Of a stretch of DNA of 64,000 nt, positions 35,510 to 44,183 are shown in pieces. The notes under the pieces are model-generated. The model was not told where the DNA came from. It saw only the letters and a program-made list of their open reading frames with translations, and ran no database searches. Source of the stretch: Puia sp. (GTDB lineage: Bacteria; Bacteroidota; Bacteroidia; Chitinophagales; Chitinophagaceae). The stretch is from contig JARLGZ010000004.1 in the NCBI GenBank assembly GCA_031292515.1, forward strand, positions 62,001 to 126,000. The letters run 5' to 3'. The position numbers were made by a program, and so were the translations under genes. Numbering within the stretch: the first letter of the stretch is position 1; each line of letters begins with the position of its first letter.

Positions 35510-36178
35510 CTATCGCAGGTCTTCCACATCCACCCCGGGGAACTTCGTCTTGTCAAAAGTGAATTGCGCGTCCGTGAGCGGCGCATTACCATTTAGGTTG
35601 CTGGTCGTGATCGTATAGACATTCCCGCTCTTATCCAGTAGCTTGAGGCTTGCCATGGTATGCCGGACCTTATCGATGTACAGGTAGGACTTGTAGTAGG
35701 GCTTTGTCTTGTCCACCGGCGTAAGCTCCACCTCCTGGACGGTCCTTCCGCCTTGTTTGGATTCTCCATTCAGCTTGTACAGGAAGTCCTTGTCGTAGAA
35801 GTCGGTGAAGAATTTTTCGGGGCTGATCGTCGTCGCGGTGGGATCTGACTTGGAAATGGTTACCTCATTGGAAGCCTTGTCATAGGTCCAGACGTCTTTT
35901 CCATCGCAGAAGATCTGTTGACCCGTAACATTAATATGATATTTGGTGCCTTTGATATAGATCGTGCCGCTCTTGTTGCCCTGCAGCTTGCCCTTCGAAT
36001 CTTCCACCCTGAGGTTGAAATTAGCCTGTATCGCTTTGTAGGACTTCAATTTGGCGCTCAATCCATCCAGCACCTTCTTCGCGTCCGGATCGCTTTTACC
36101 GAGACTGTTGTTCTGCGCCTGGGCCACCAGGATGAATCCTCCGAGCAGTAAACTTGTAACGATTGACTTCTTTTTCAC
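35510..36178 (-). CDS. lolA: Outer-membrane lipoprotein carrier LolA
   Basis: A 222-residue periplasmic chaperone that carries lipoproteins from the Lol transporter to the outer membrane. A signal peptide (KKKSIVTSLLLGGFILVAQAQ) precedes the LolA beta-sheet half-barrel, which includes AIQANFNLRVEDSKGKLQGNKSG and KYHINVTGQQIFCDGKDVWTYD. The best start is GTG at 36178 (VKKKSIV), giving a normal signal peptide; an upstream ATG at 36226 would add 16 residues read through an inverted repeat. It follows ftsK by about 170 bp on the same strand but has its own likely promoter. Confidence 0.9.
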   Translation of the reverse strand: MKKKSIVTSLLLGGFILVAQAQNNSLGKSDPDAKKVLDGLSAKLKSYKAIQANFNLRVEDSKGKLQGNKSGTIYIKGTKYHINVTGQQIFCDGKDVWTYDKASNEVTISKSDPTATTISPEKFFTDFYDKDFLYKLNGESKQGGRTVQEVELTPVDKTKPYYKSYLYIDKVRHTMASLKLLDKSGNVYTITTSNLNGNAPLTDAQFTFDKTKFPGVDVEDLR

Positions 36179-36197
36179 GTTTTTGTTTTTTAAACCG

Positions 36198-36217
36198 GTG
36201 GATCGCCGACGATCCAC
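36198..36217. repeat. Perfect 8-bp inverted repeat in the lolA leader
   Basis: GTGGATCG (36198-36205) and CGATCCAC (36210-36217) are separated by 4 nt. It lies between the candidate lolA promoter and the GTG start, within the presumed 5' untranslated region. It may be a regulatory hairpin or operator; no T run supports termination. Confidence 0.7.
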
Positions 36218-36234
36218 GGACCTCAATGAAGGCG

Positions 36235-36242
36235 CAAATATA
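36235..36242 (-). promoter_or_regulatory. Candidate -7 element for lolA
   Basis: On the minus strand the sequence reads TATATTTG, a full match to TAnnTTTG, about 57 bp ahead of the lolA GTG. The TTG expected about 19 bp further upstream is not evident. Confidence 0.5.
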
Positions 36243-36347
36243 TCAGAAAAGACAGAGGGTTCGATAAAATATTATCCCAAAATTCCAAATAAAGACCCAC
36301 CCGGGTACCCGGCAGCCAGGCCCCACCCGGCATTTATCCGCGCTGTC

Positions 36348-39023
36348 CTATAAGCCCCTGCCCAGATAGTCGTCGAGCTCCATTTCCGACTTCATAAGCA
36401 CGTCCCTGGGTTTACTGCCCTGGCCGGGACCAACGACGCCAGCCGCTTCCAACTGGTCCATCAACCTTCCTGCACGGTTATAGCCGAGTTTCATCCTGCG
36501 CTGGATCAACGAAGTAGAACCGATCTGGTTCTGAACGATCAGTCGGGCTGCATCGCCAAACAAAGGATCCCGGTCGGCGGGATCGAAGTCCTTGCCTTCC
36601 ATGTCTTTCTCGTCGCCGGTGTACTCAGGCAACATGAAGGCCTGGGGATACCCCCGCTGCTTGCCTATAAAATCCGTGATCTCTTCTACCTCCGGGGTGT
36701 CGACAAACGCGCACTGCAAACGGGTAATCTCGCCATTATAGGAGATCAGCATGTCCCCTTTCCCGATCAACTGCTCGGCGCCACCGGCGTCCAGGATGGT
36801 CCGGGAGTCGATTTTCGAAGATACTTTGAAGCCGATACGGGCGGGGAAGTTCGCCTTGATGGTACCGGTGATGATATTGACGGAGGGACGCTGCGTCGCG
36901 ATGATCAGGTGGATGCCCACCGCCCTCGCCAACTGCGCAAGGCGGGCGATCGGCATTTCGACTTCTTTGCCGGCCGTCATGATCAGGTCGGCGAACTCAT
37001 CCACCACCAGCACGATAAACGGCAGGTACTGGTGCCCTTTCAACGGATTCAGCCGGCGTTTGATAAACTTCTCATTATACTCTTTTATATTCCTCGCATT
37101 AGCTTCCTTCAGCAGATCGTACCGGTTGTCCATTTCGATACACAGCGCATTCAGCGTATGGATCACCTTTTTGGTGTCGGTGATGATGGCCTCTTCTTCG
37201 CCGGGCAATTTCGCCAGGAAATGTTTCTCGATAGTCCTGTAAATGCTCAGCTCCACCTTTTTCGGATCGACGAGGACCAGTTTGAGCTGCGAAGGATGCT
37301 TCTTATAAAGAAGCGATACCAGGATCGCGTTTAATCCCACCGATTTCCCCTGCCCGGTTGCACCCGCCATCAGCAGATGGGGCATGGCCGCCAGGTCCAC
37401 GATAAAGTTCTCGTTATCGATTTTCTTCCCGATCGCAATCGGGAGATTGAAATTGCTGTTCTGGAATTTGTCGGACGACAACAGGGTCTTCATGCTCACA
37501 ATAGTCTTCTTTACGTTCGGCACTTCGATCCCGATCGTGCCTTTTCCGGGAATGGGCGCGATGATACGGATACCCAGCGCCGCCAGGCTCAGGGCGATAT
37601 CGTCCTCCAGGTTCTTGATACGTGAGATACGGACTCCCGGCGAGGGGACGATCTCGTAAAGCGTGACGGTAGGCCCCACCGTGGCACTGATCTTCTGAAT
37701 GGCAATGTCGTAGTTCTTCAGCGTATTGATGATCTGGTTCTTGTTCGTCTCCAGCTCCGAAGCATCCTGGACGATCCTCTCGCTTCCGTGCGCTTCCAGC
37801 AATTCCAGCGAGGGATATTTGTAATCGCGGAGATCCAGCGTGGGCTCATAGTCGGCCTGCGGCACGCCCGACCGGGTAAAAGGATCCTTCTCCGGATCCA
37901 CTTCTTCTTCCGTCATATCCCCGATATCTTTCTTTGCCCCGCTCTCTTTCTTCCCGATCTCCAAGGGATCCCCTTCATCAGGACCGGGTTCGGGCACCCG
38001 CTTGATCTCCAATTCCAGGTCCGGTCCGGGTTTGAGGTCCGATCCGGCTTTTTTGCCGCCCGTCTTTCCCGAAACCGGGTCCAGGGGTGCCAGGACCTGG
38101 GGTATGTCTTCGATACGTACCGGCACATCGTCCGCCATTGCCGGACCGGCATCGGTATCCTTTTCGAACAGTTCGAAATTGATTTCATCGTCGGCCGGTT
38201 CATCCTGACCGGGTGAGAAAGCGACGACGCCCCCTTCCTCTTTTAAAAGATTCCCACCACGTCCGTTGCTAAAGGACTCTTCGACGAACAACCGGGCTCC
38301 GCCCTTGTCATCCCCCTTGCCTTCTTTGACTCCTTTACCGGCTTTGCCCTTCTCCGTCACCGGCACGAGACCTGCCTCCGCCAGTTTATTCTTCTTAGGC
38401 AGCGTCGGAACTTTAAAGACAGGATTGAAGCGCCAGATGAAATAGGCCAGTCCCGCGACAAGCAGCAACGCGGCCGTGCCCAGCCAACCCAGGAAACGGG
38501 TGAGCCAATCGCTGATCATATCCCCCACAGCGCCGCCCCAGGCAAAAGAATTTCCTTTTGTGACAAAAGCCAGGGCTACTGAAAAGAACAACAGCCCAGC
38601 CAGCACATACCGCAAATTGCGACCTATCGAAAATATTTTCCGTTTGAACAGGAGATTCGTCCCCACAATAAAGAAAAAAGAACAAAACAGATACGAAGCA
38701 AGGCCGAAACCTTTATAGAAGAACTCGTGAGAGATCAACGCACCCAGATTGCCCAGCAGGTTGGCTACTTTTACATCCGTCGAAGGCAGCAGGATGGAAG
38801 ACCCTCCATGAAAGACCTTGTCCTGGTCTTCCCGCCAGGTGAACAGATAAGAAGTAAATGCAATAAAAAGAAACAAGGCCAGGAGCAGGAACACCGCACC
38901 CGTGATCTTATGAGTGCGCTCATCCTTCACGATTTGCCCCACCGTAACCTGGTTTTCCTTTTCAGGTTTCAGCGTAGATGGTTCGGAAGATTGGCTTTTC
39001 CTGGACTTTAATCGGTTTGCCAT
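36348..39023 (-). CDS. ftsK: DNA translocase FtsK
   Basis: An 891-residue chromosome-segregation motor. The N-terminal 200 residues carry four or five membrane helices. A charged, Gly/Lys- and Asp/Glu/Pro-rich linker spans about residues 215-400 (with KGKAGKGVKEGKGDDKGG). The motor domain has Walker A GATGQGKSVGLN and Walker B FIVLVVDEFADLIM. The C-terminal gamma winged helix (about 830-891: LGYNRAGRLMDQLEAAGVVG) reads KOPS sequences. The ATG at 39023 is preferred over a TTG at 39032. A TATCTTTG box at 39030-39037 lies only 7 bp ahead of the ATG, which would imply a leaderless or nearly leaderless message. Confidence 0.96.
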   Translation of the reverse strand: MANRLKSRKSQSSEPSTLKPEKENQVTVGQIVKDERTHKITGAVFLLLALFLFIAFTSYLFTWREDQDKVFHGGSSILLPSTDVKVANLLGNLGALISHEFFYKGFGLASYLFCSFFFIVGTNLLFKRKIFSIGRNLRYVLAGLLFFSVALAFVTKGNSFAWGGAVGDMISDWLTRFLGWLGTAALLLVAGLAYFIWRFNPVFKVPTLPKKNKLAEAGLVPVTEKGKAGKGVKEGKGDDKGGARLFVEESFSNGRGGNLLKEEGGVVAFSPGQDEPADDEINFELFEKDTDAGPAMADDVPVRIEDIPQVLAPLDPVSGKTGGKKAGSDLKPGPDLELEIKRVPEPGPDEGDPLEIGKKESGAKKDIGDMTEEEVDPEKDPFTRSGVPQADYEPTLDLRDYKYPSLELLEAHGSERIVQDASELETNKNQIINTLKNYDIAIQKISATVGPTVTLYEIVPSPGVRISRIKNLEDDIALSLAALGIRIIAPIPGKGTIGIEVPNVKKTIVSMKTLLSSDKFQNSNFNLPIAIGKKIDNENFIVDLAAMPHLLMAGATGQGKSVGLNAILVSLLYKKHPSQLKLVLVDPKKVELSIYRTIEKHFLAKLPGEEEAIITDTKKVIHTLNALCIEMDNRYDLLKEANARNIKEYNEKFIKRRLNPLKGHQYLPFIVLVVDEFADLIMTAGKEVEMPIARLAQLARAVGIHLIIATQRPSVNIITGTIKANFPARIGFKVSSKIDSRTILDAGGAEQLIGKGDMLISYNGEITRLQCAFVDTPEVEEITDFIGKQRGYPQAFMLPEYTGDEKDMEGKDFDPADRDPLFGDAARLIVQNQIGSTSLIQRRMKLGYNRAGRLMDQLEAAGVVGPGQGSKPRDVLMKSEMELDDYLGRGL

Positions 39024-39102
39024 ACGGGACAAAGATAATTAACGCAAATTAATTGTAATTTTCACTTTCAACAAACAGGATCCGTGTAACCACCTGTCTC
39101 TT

Positions 39103-41247
39103 ATGTCAAACTGCCGTTCTTATAGGATTCCGGCCCGGCGAAGGATGTCCGGGCGCCAAACCGGCTCTTGCATAAGATTTGTCGCCGGGTTCCTGCGATT
39201 TGTTATCGGCCTCCTCTTTTACATGCTGACAGGCTGTGTTCCGATAGATCATCTATATGCCCAGAAAAACCCTGTAAACGCACAAGATAGCGGTAATATT
39301 TCAGGGAGGCCAATAACCACTGCGAATTCCACGCCAAAAGACGCGCCGGCACTCCGGAACTTTCACGCCGTCCGCAGCGCCATCGCCGACACAGGGCTTC
39401 CCTCGGACACCGGCCGTATACTGGACCTCGCCCGGGTACGCTATCTCGCTCCGATCACCGCACGAATTCATTTCTTTGCCCGGGCCCGAAGCCCGCGGGG
39501 TATGGACAGCATTCCCGGCCTCGCAGAAGCCCCGCTTTTTTCCCCCGAAATGGCCCGGGGTGTTGCGCCGGGAATCATCGAAAAAGAAGTCTACCTGCAA
39601 TTCCCGTTGTCAAACAGCGGGGATACCACCGTGCGTGTCTATTTTTTTCCCGGCCTCTTCATCTCAAAAATGGAAATCTTTCGATTGCCGGGACGCCCAA
39701 CGCATACCGCGATCCCTGTGAAAGACCTCATCCTGACAGGCCCCTCCGATACCGGATTTTTGCCTATCACTGTGAGCGCCCATGACACGGCCTGGTTCGT
39801 CGCACGCATGAGACTGGCGCGCACACCCGTCAACAGCCTGGTGCCGCAAGTCGTTGAAAATGATTTCATGCCTTATTTTAAGAACCGGCTCCAGGCCCGC
39901 AGGGCCAATATCAGCCTGATGACCTACCTGACTTCGGGGATCCTGCTCATGATGATCTTTTATTCGATGGCCGTCTATATACAAAGCCTGAACAGGGAAT
40001 TCCTGTATTATTCTCTCTACGCGGGCCTGATGGGTATCATGCTGTTCCTGGAGTCCTATTTGTCCGTCTCGACGACCCCATGGAATTATTTCTTCCAGAG
40101 CTGCCTGGACTTCCTCATACAGGGAGGATCCATGTTTTGCTATTTTCTTTTTATCCGGAAATTCCTAGACACCCGGGAGAGCCATCCCTTCCTGGAGAAG
40201 GTATTGGTCGTGGGCCAGGTCTTACTGGTCTGCTGCCTGCTGCTGTTCTCTGTTTTCTATTTCTTCACGGATCGATTTGTCCTGCCCTATCTGATAGAGA
40301 ATATCACCAAGCAACTACTGCTGGTCTCGGGCATCATCTTCATCGTCTACGGGTTGATCCGTAAAGACGACCTGATGAACTACCTGGTCGCGGGCATCGT
40401 CGTCCTGATCATCTTTTCCATAGCCTCTTTCCTGATGATCATCACCCGTTTCCATCCTTCGCCATCGCCCACCAGCATATTCAACAACGCGCTCATGTAC
40501 TATGAGATCGGGTTGGTATTCGAACTCATCTGTTTCCTCTCCGGCCTCGCCTACAAAAACAGGCGGGAGATCATAGAGCGGGTAAAGGAGCGGGAAAGGC
40601 TCAAACTGGAAAACGAACGAAAAGAACTGGAGAAACAGCTTGCCGTACTCGAAGCGCAGCAGGACGAACGGGATCGCATCTCCCGGGACATGCATGATGA
40701 GTTGGGATCCGGCGTGACGGCCATCCGCCTGATGAGCGAAATCGTAAAAAGCAAAATGAAGGAAAAAACCCTTCCCGAGGTGGAAAAGATCTCCAATTCC
40801 GCCAACGAGCTGCTGAACAAAATGAATACCATCATCTGGACGATGAGCAGTTCCAACGACTCCCTGGAGAACCTGATCAGCTATATCCGCGTTTACGCGG
40901 TAGAATTCTTTGAGAACACCGCCATAGAATGTCATTTCAATCTTCCGGTCTCGATCCCGCCCACGGAAATAAACGGCGACAAAAGAAGGAATATCTTCCT
41001 CTCCATCAAAGAAGCCCTGAACAACGTACTCAAGCATTCCCAGGGAACCCTCGTCCGCATCACCGTCCTGCTGGACGACAGGCTGACCATAGAAATCGCC
41101 GACAACGGCGTCGGGATCAACATGGAAAAAATGAGGAAATTCGGAAACGGCCTGAACAACATGAAAAAAAGGATGGCCGGCATCGACGGAGACTTCAGCA
41201 TCGATCACGAAGCAGGGACCCGGGCCCGCTTCAGCGTGGGATTATAA
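39103..41247 (+). CDS. Membrane sensor histidine kinase, 7TMR-DISM type
   Basis: A 714-residue two-component sensor. An N-terminal hydrophobic segment (about residues 26-45) is followed by an extracellular beta domain (about 100-260). Seven membrane helices span about 270-470, then a coiled coil (about 480-525). Next is a HisKA_3 dimerisation domain with the phosphorylated His531 in RISRDMHDELGSG, and an ATPase domain with NNVLKHSQG (N box) and EIADNGVGI (G1 box). HisKA_3 kinases normally pair with LuxR-type response regulators, but none is adjacent, so the partner is elsewhere. The signal is unknown; 7TMR-DISM domains often sense small molecules. An ATG at 39145 is an alternative start. Confidence 0.9.
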   Translation: MSNCRSYRIPARRRMSGRQTGSCIRFVAGFLRFVIGLLFYMLTGCVPIDHLYAQKNPVNAQDSGNISGRPITTANSTPKDAPALRNFHAVRSAIADTGLPSDTGRILDLARVRYLAPITARIHFFARARSPRGMDSIPGLAEAPLFSPEMARGVAPGIIEKEVYLQFPLSNSGDTTVRVYFFPGLFISKMEIFRLPGRPTHTAIPVKDLILTGPSDTGFLPITVSAHDTAWFVARMRLARTPVNSLVPQVVENDFMPYFKNRLQARRANISLMTYLTSGILLMMIFYSMAVYIQSLNREFLYYSLYAGLMGIMLFLESYLSVSTTPWNYFFQSCLDFLIQGGSMFCYFLFIRKFLDTRESHPFLEKVLVVGQVLLVCCLLLFSVFYFFTDRFVLPYLIENITKQLLLVSGIIFIVYGLIRKDDLMNYLVAGIVVLIIFSIASFLMIITRFHPSPSPTSIFNNALMYYEIGLVFELICFLSGLAYKNRREIIERVKERERLKLENERKELEKQLAVLEAQQDERDRISRDMHDELGSGVTAIRLMSEIVKSKMKEKTLPEVEKISNSANELLNKMNTIIWTMSSSNDSLENLISYIRVYAVEFFENTAIECHFNLPVSIPPTEINGDKRRNIFLSIKEALNNVLKHSQGTLVRITVLLDDRLTIEIADNGVGINMEKMRKFGNGLNNMKKRMAGIDGDFSIDHEAGTRARFSVGL

Positions 41248-41269
41248 GATTTGTCGAATCCCGCGCCGG

Positions 41270-41608
41270 TCATTTAAACGTATCCGGGCCTTTTATCTCC
41301 CGGTAAGGCTTACTGAAAAAATCTCCTACGATCGTATTAAACTGATCCCTCTTAAAGATGGGCGTCGAATGCCCGGATTCGGGGATGATCCATAGATAGG
41401 ACCGGGGAATATTTTGCGCAATCAACACCGTATGCGGCACCGGGATCGCATCGTGGTCGCCGCCGATGACCAGCGTAGGGCATTCGATGGCCGACGGATT
41501 ATTCCCATACCTGGGTTTGAAGGGGTTTCTCATTTCGCAGGACACTCCCTGCAAAATGATGCCGGCTATTGATACGATGATGGCGGTGTTTGTCATGATC
41601 CGTTTCAT
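41270..41608 (-). pseudogene. Gutted alpha/beta-hydrolase: signal peptide joined to C-terminal third
   Basis: A 112-codon frame joins a lipoprotein-type signal peptide (MKRIMTNTAIIVSIAGIILQ, lipobox-like QGVSC) to what looks like the last third of an alpha/beta-hydrolase. The latter has CPTLVIGGDHDAIPV (catalytic Asp strand) and IIPESGHSTPIF (catalytic His). The nucleophile elbow G-x-S-x-G and the whole central fold are missing, so it cannot be an active hydrolase. The simplest reading is an in-frame internal deletion. It lies next to an intact hydrolase gene on the same strand, but the two are not obviously close relatives. It may still be translated. Confidence 0.7.
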
Positions 41609-41692
41609 ACGCTAAAATTTTCCAATGAGAATAAAATGACCACCGGAGGATGGATTCAAAAGCCATCCGGGCGCAGCCGGTCGGTTGAGTAT

Positions 41693-42808
41693 TCATCGCT
41701 TATCCGGCTCACTAACCGAAAGCAATTCCCCCAGATAATTTCCCCAGATAGCCGGAAGCGAATTCGTGCCGTGACCCTGCGTTTGATCCGTTATCGGCAG
41801 CAGGATGAACCGCCCCTTCGCCACATTCCTGATCTCAGGTTCCATGATACCCAATTCAGCCGGGTTGATCTGATCGTCGGCAGAATTGATCGCGAACAAA
41901 GGCGCCTTGATCTTCGACAAGACGGAGGACGGATCATAGTCCCTCGAGGCATCCAGCTGGTAGATCAGGTCGTTGGCATCCATCGACGCATATCCTCTTT
42001 GCAGACCCTCGACCATCTTGTCCGCTTCTTCCCGGGTCGGAGCGCGTTTCTGCAATTGAAGAGGGCTGCTGTTCATAAAGAACAGGGAAGATCCCGCACC
42101 CATGAGACCCTGCACCGGCTCTGCACTATACTCTCCGCCCTTCCAGGCAGGATCCGCTTCGATCAGGTTGATCGCCATCTTCCGCATCATCCGGTTCCGT
42201 CCCGCAATGGCGACCGGTAGACTCGCCAATGGCAGCAGCGCATCCATAAAATCGGGATAGACAGCCCCCCAGATCCAGGTATGCATGCCTCCCATAGACG
42301 TTCCCATCACCAGCCGCAGATGATTAACGCCCAGATGCTCCGTAAGCAGGCGATAATTGGCAAGCACCATATCGTCATAATTGTATTTCGGAAACCGCAT
42401 ATGCAATCCCTGGCTTGGCTTGCTGGATTTTCCATGACCAATCCCGTCGGGCAGGATAATATAATATTTTGCAGCGTCCAGGAGCTGGCCCGGCCCAAAC
42501 AGGACGCCCGCAAAAGAAGCCCCCAGAAAACCGCTGCCGCTGCCGCCCGTGCCGTGCATGATCAGGACCGCATTGGTCACCTTGCCAAATCTGTCTTTCA
42601 CCGGTTTACCAAGCGTCTGATAGTGAATCTTCAAAACAGGCAATGTGGTATCGCCACTACGAAAAGGGAAACGGTCGATCAGGAAGTCTCCTTCTTCCGG
42701 CTTGACGATAAACCTCGTCTTCACGTCTCCCCCTCCCCTGCCTGTTGCCTGCGCACAGGCCATCACTCCGGCCAGCATCATCGACGCTGAAAAAAGGACC
42801 CTTTTCAT
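41693..42808 (-). CDS. Exported alpha/beta-hydrolase of the homoserine acetyltransferase-like (MetX) group
   Basis: A 371-residue alpha/beta-hydrolase with a signal peptide (about residues 1-19, MKRVLFSASMMLAGVMACAQ). The oxyanion region is NAVLIMHGTGGSGSGF and the nucleophile elbow is VMGTSMGGMHTW. The catalytic Asp is in INSADDQINPAEL, and the His is near the C-terminus in TQGHGTNSL. The fold group is that of homoserine O-acetyltransferase, but export from the cytoplasm argues against a role in methionine synthesis; an esterase is more likely. The substrate is unknown. Confidence 0.85.
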   Translation of the reverse strand: MKRVLFSASMMLAGVMACAQATGRGGGDVKTRFIVKPEEGDFLIDRFPFRSGDTTLPVLKIHYQTLGKPVKDRFGKVTNAVLIMHGTGGSGSGFLGASFAGVLFGPGQLLDAAKYYIILPDGIGHGKSSKPSQGLHMRFPKYNYDDMVLANYRLLTEHLGVNHLRLVMGTSMGGMHTWIWGAVYPDFMDALLPLASLPVAIAGRNRMMRKMAINLIEADPAWKGGEYSAEPVQGLMGAGSSLFFMNSSPLQLQKRAPTREEADKMVEGLQRGYASMDANDLIYQLDASRDYDPSSVLSKIKAPLFAINSADDQINPAELGIMEPEIRNVAKGRFILLPITDQTQGHGTNSLPAIWGNYLGELLSVSEPDKR

Positions 42809-43023
42809 ACTTCTTGCATTAAACTTGTTTTGAATCCTATGAAGATACTAAAAGCCCGGTTTCGATTTTAACATTCCCCTTAAAACACCATTTTTACCGG
42901 TTCTCTTTCAACCCGATACGCCTTTTTGAAAAGTTAAAATATCAACTCCCGGTATCGATACAAAACAATCATGGCACGGTAATGGAACCTCGCATACCGG
43001 AACGATCAAGCGAACCGGATTAA

Positions 43024-43060
43024 TAGATCCAACGGGATTAAATAAATCCAACGGATTATT
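43024..43060. repeat. Two-copy repeat ahead of the coiled-coil gene
   Basis: GATCCAACGGGATTAAAT is followed directly by AATCCAACGGATTATTC. The preceding 50 bp contains looser copies (ACCGGATTAATA). Confidence 0.6.
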
Positions 43061-43079
43061 CATTTAAAAATATATGATT

Positions 43080-44060
43080 ATGAGTATCTCAAACAATCCA
43101 ACTGAAAGTTATTATGAGGATCAGTCCCCAAAAAGAAACGGGAAAAACACGGCAATAATAATATTGGCCATCGCCTTCCTCGGCAGCCTCGGCTATTTAA
43201 TGTTTGATGCCAGTAGCCACAGGGCCGTCGTCACCGGGAATGAGACGAAAATTTCACAGGTGACCGACGAGAAAGGCGCGATCCAAAAGAGCTTTGACGA
43301 ATCGCTGGTTCGACTCGATTCGATGACCAGTCTTTCCAACGGCTTACAATCGAAACTGGCGAATAATAACGCCGAAATCGCGAAAAGAAAAGCGGCGATC
43401 CGGAGCATCCTCAACAAGAGCAATGCAACCGCAGCCGATCTGGCAAAGGCAAAGGAGATGATCGCCTCGCTGAACACAAAGATCACCGGCATGGAACAGC
43501 AGATTGCCCAACTGACGACGGACAACCAGGGCTTAACCCAGGACAAAGTGGTCCTGACGCAAGACAATTCAAAATTGACCGACGACATTACGTCAACGAC
43601 CACCATTAATCAGGGTCTTGAAAAGAAAGTGGATATTGCTTCCACGCTAAACGCAACCAATATCGCCATTACCCCGGTGGATGTAAAGAAAGACGGTAGG
43701 GAAAAAATGACCAGTACCGCAAAACGCGTCAACAAGCTGATCATCTCTTTCGATGTGAACAATCGAATCGCCCAATCCGGAAGCACCGATATCTATGTCT
43801 GTGTGATGGGACCTGGCGGGAAGAATATGGAGGTGCAATCGCTGGGGTCGGGAACTTTCACAACCCGCGAAGAAGGGGATAAGCCCTTCACGGCCAAAGT
43901 GCCCGTACAACTCGATTCGGCAAAGGAGAAGAAAGTCGAATTCGGCTTTATGCCCGGCGGAAATTTTCAGCAAGGCAACTACACCATCCAGATCTACCAG
44001 AATGGCTTTAAGATCGGCGAAGCAACCCGCGAGTTGAAAAAGGGCGGCCTGTTCAGCTGA
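43080..44060 (+). CDS. Membrane-anchored coiled-coil protein of unknown function
   Basis: About 326 residues: a short cytoplasmic N-terminus, one membrane helix (about residues 22-43, TAIIILAIAFLGSLGYLMFD), a long coiled coil (about 55-190, with LTTDNQGLTQDKVVLTQDNS heptads) and a C-terminal beta domain (about 200-326, IYVCVMGPGGKNMEV and GNYTIQIYQNGFKIGE) resembling an Ig-like fold. It may span the periplasm and contact the wall or envelope, but I recognise no named family. ATG codons at 43074 and 43080 are both possible starts. Confidence 0.8.
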   Translation: MSISNNPTESYYEDQSPKRNGKNTAIIILAIAFLGSLGYLMFDASSHRAVVTGNETKISQVTDEKGAIQKSFDESLVRLDSMTSLSNGLQSKLANNNAEIAKRKAAIRSILNKSNATAADLAKAKEMIASLNTKITGMEQQIAQLTTDNQGLTQDKVVLTQDNSKLTDDITSTTTINQGLEKKVDIASTLNATNIAITPVDVKKDGREKMTSTAKRVNKLIISFDVNNRIAQSGSTDIYVCVMGPGGKNMEVQSLGSGTFTTREEGDKPFTAKVPVQLDSAKEKKVEFGFMPGGNFQQGNYTIQIYQNGFKIGEATRELKKGGLFS

Positions 44061-44122
44061 TGCCTCGGGAGCATTGGACCATTCACCGGATAAACCCGGT
44101 GCGTTCGGTCAACAATCAATAA

Positions 44123-44161
44123 AACCGGTCCCCTCGGCTAATCACTCCGGGAGGTCCGGTT
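44123..44161 (-). terminator. Intrinsic terminator of the DUF5686 gene
   Basis: A 15-bp imperfect stem (44123-44137 with 44147-44161, two mismatches, one G-T pair, 9-nt loop) is followed on the minus strand by TTTTATTGATTGTT. It lies 23 bp beyond the DUF5686 stop. On the plus strand no T run follows. Confidence 0.75.
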
Positions 44162-44183
44162 GATTCGGGATGCCTTCTTCTTC

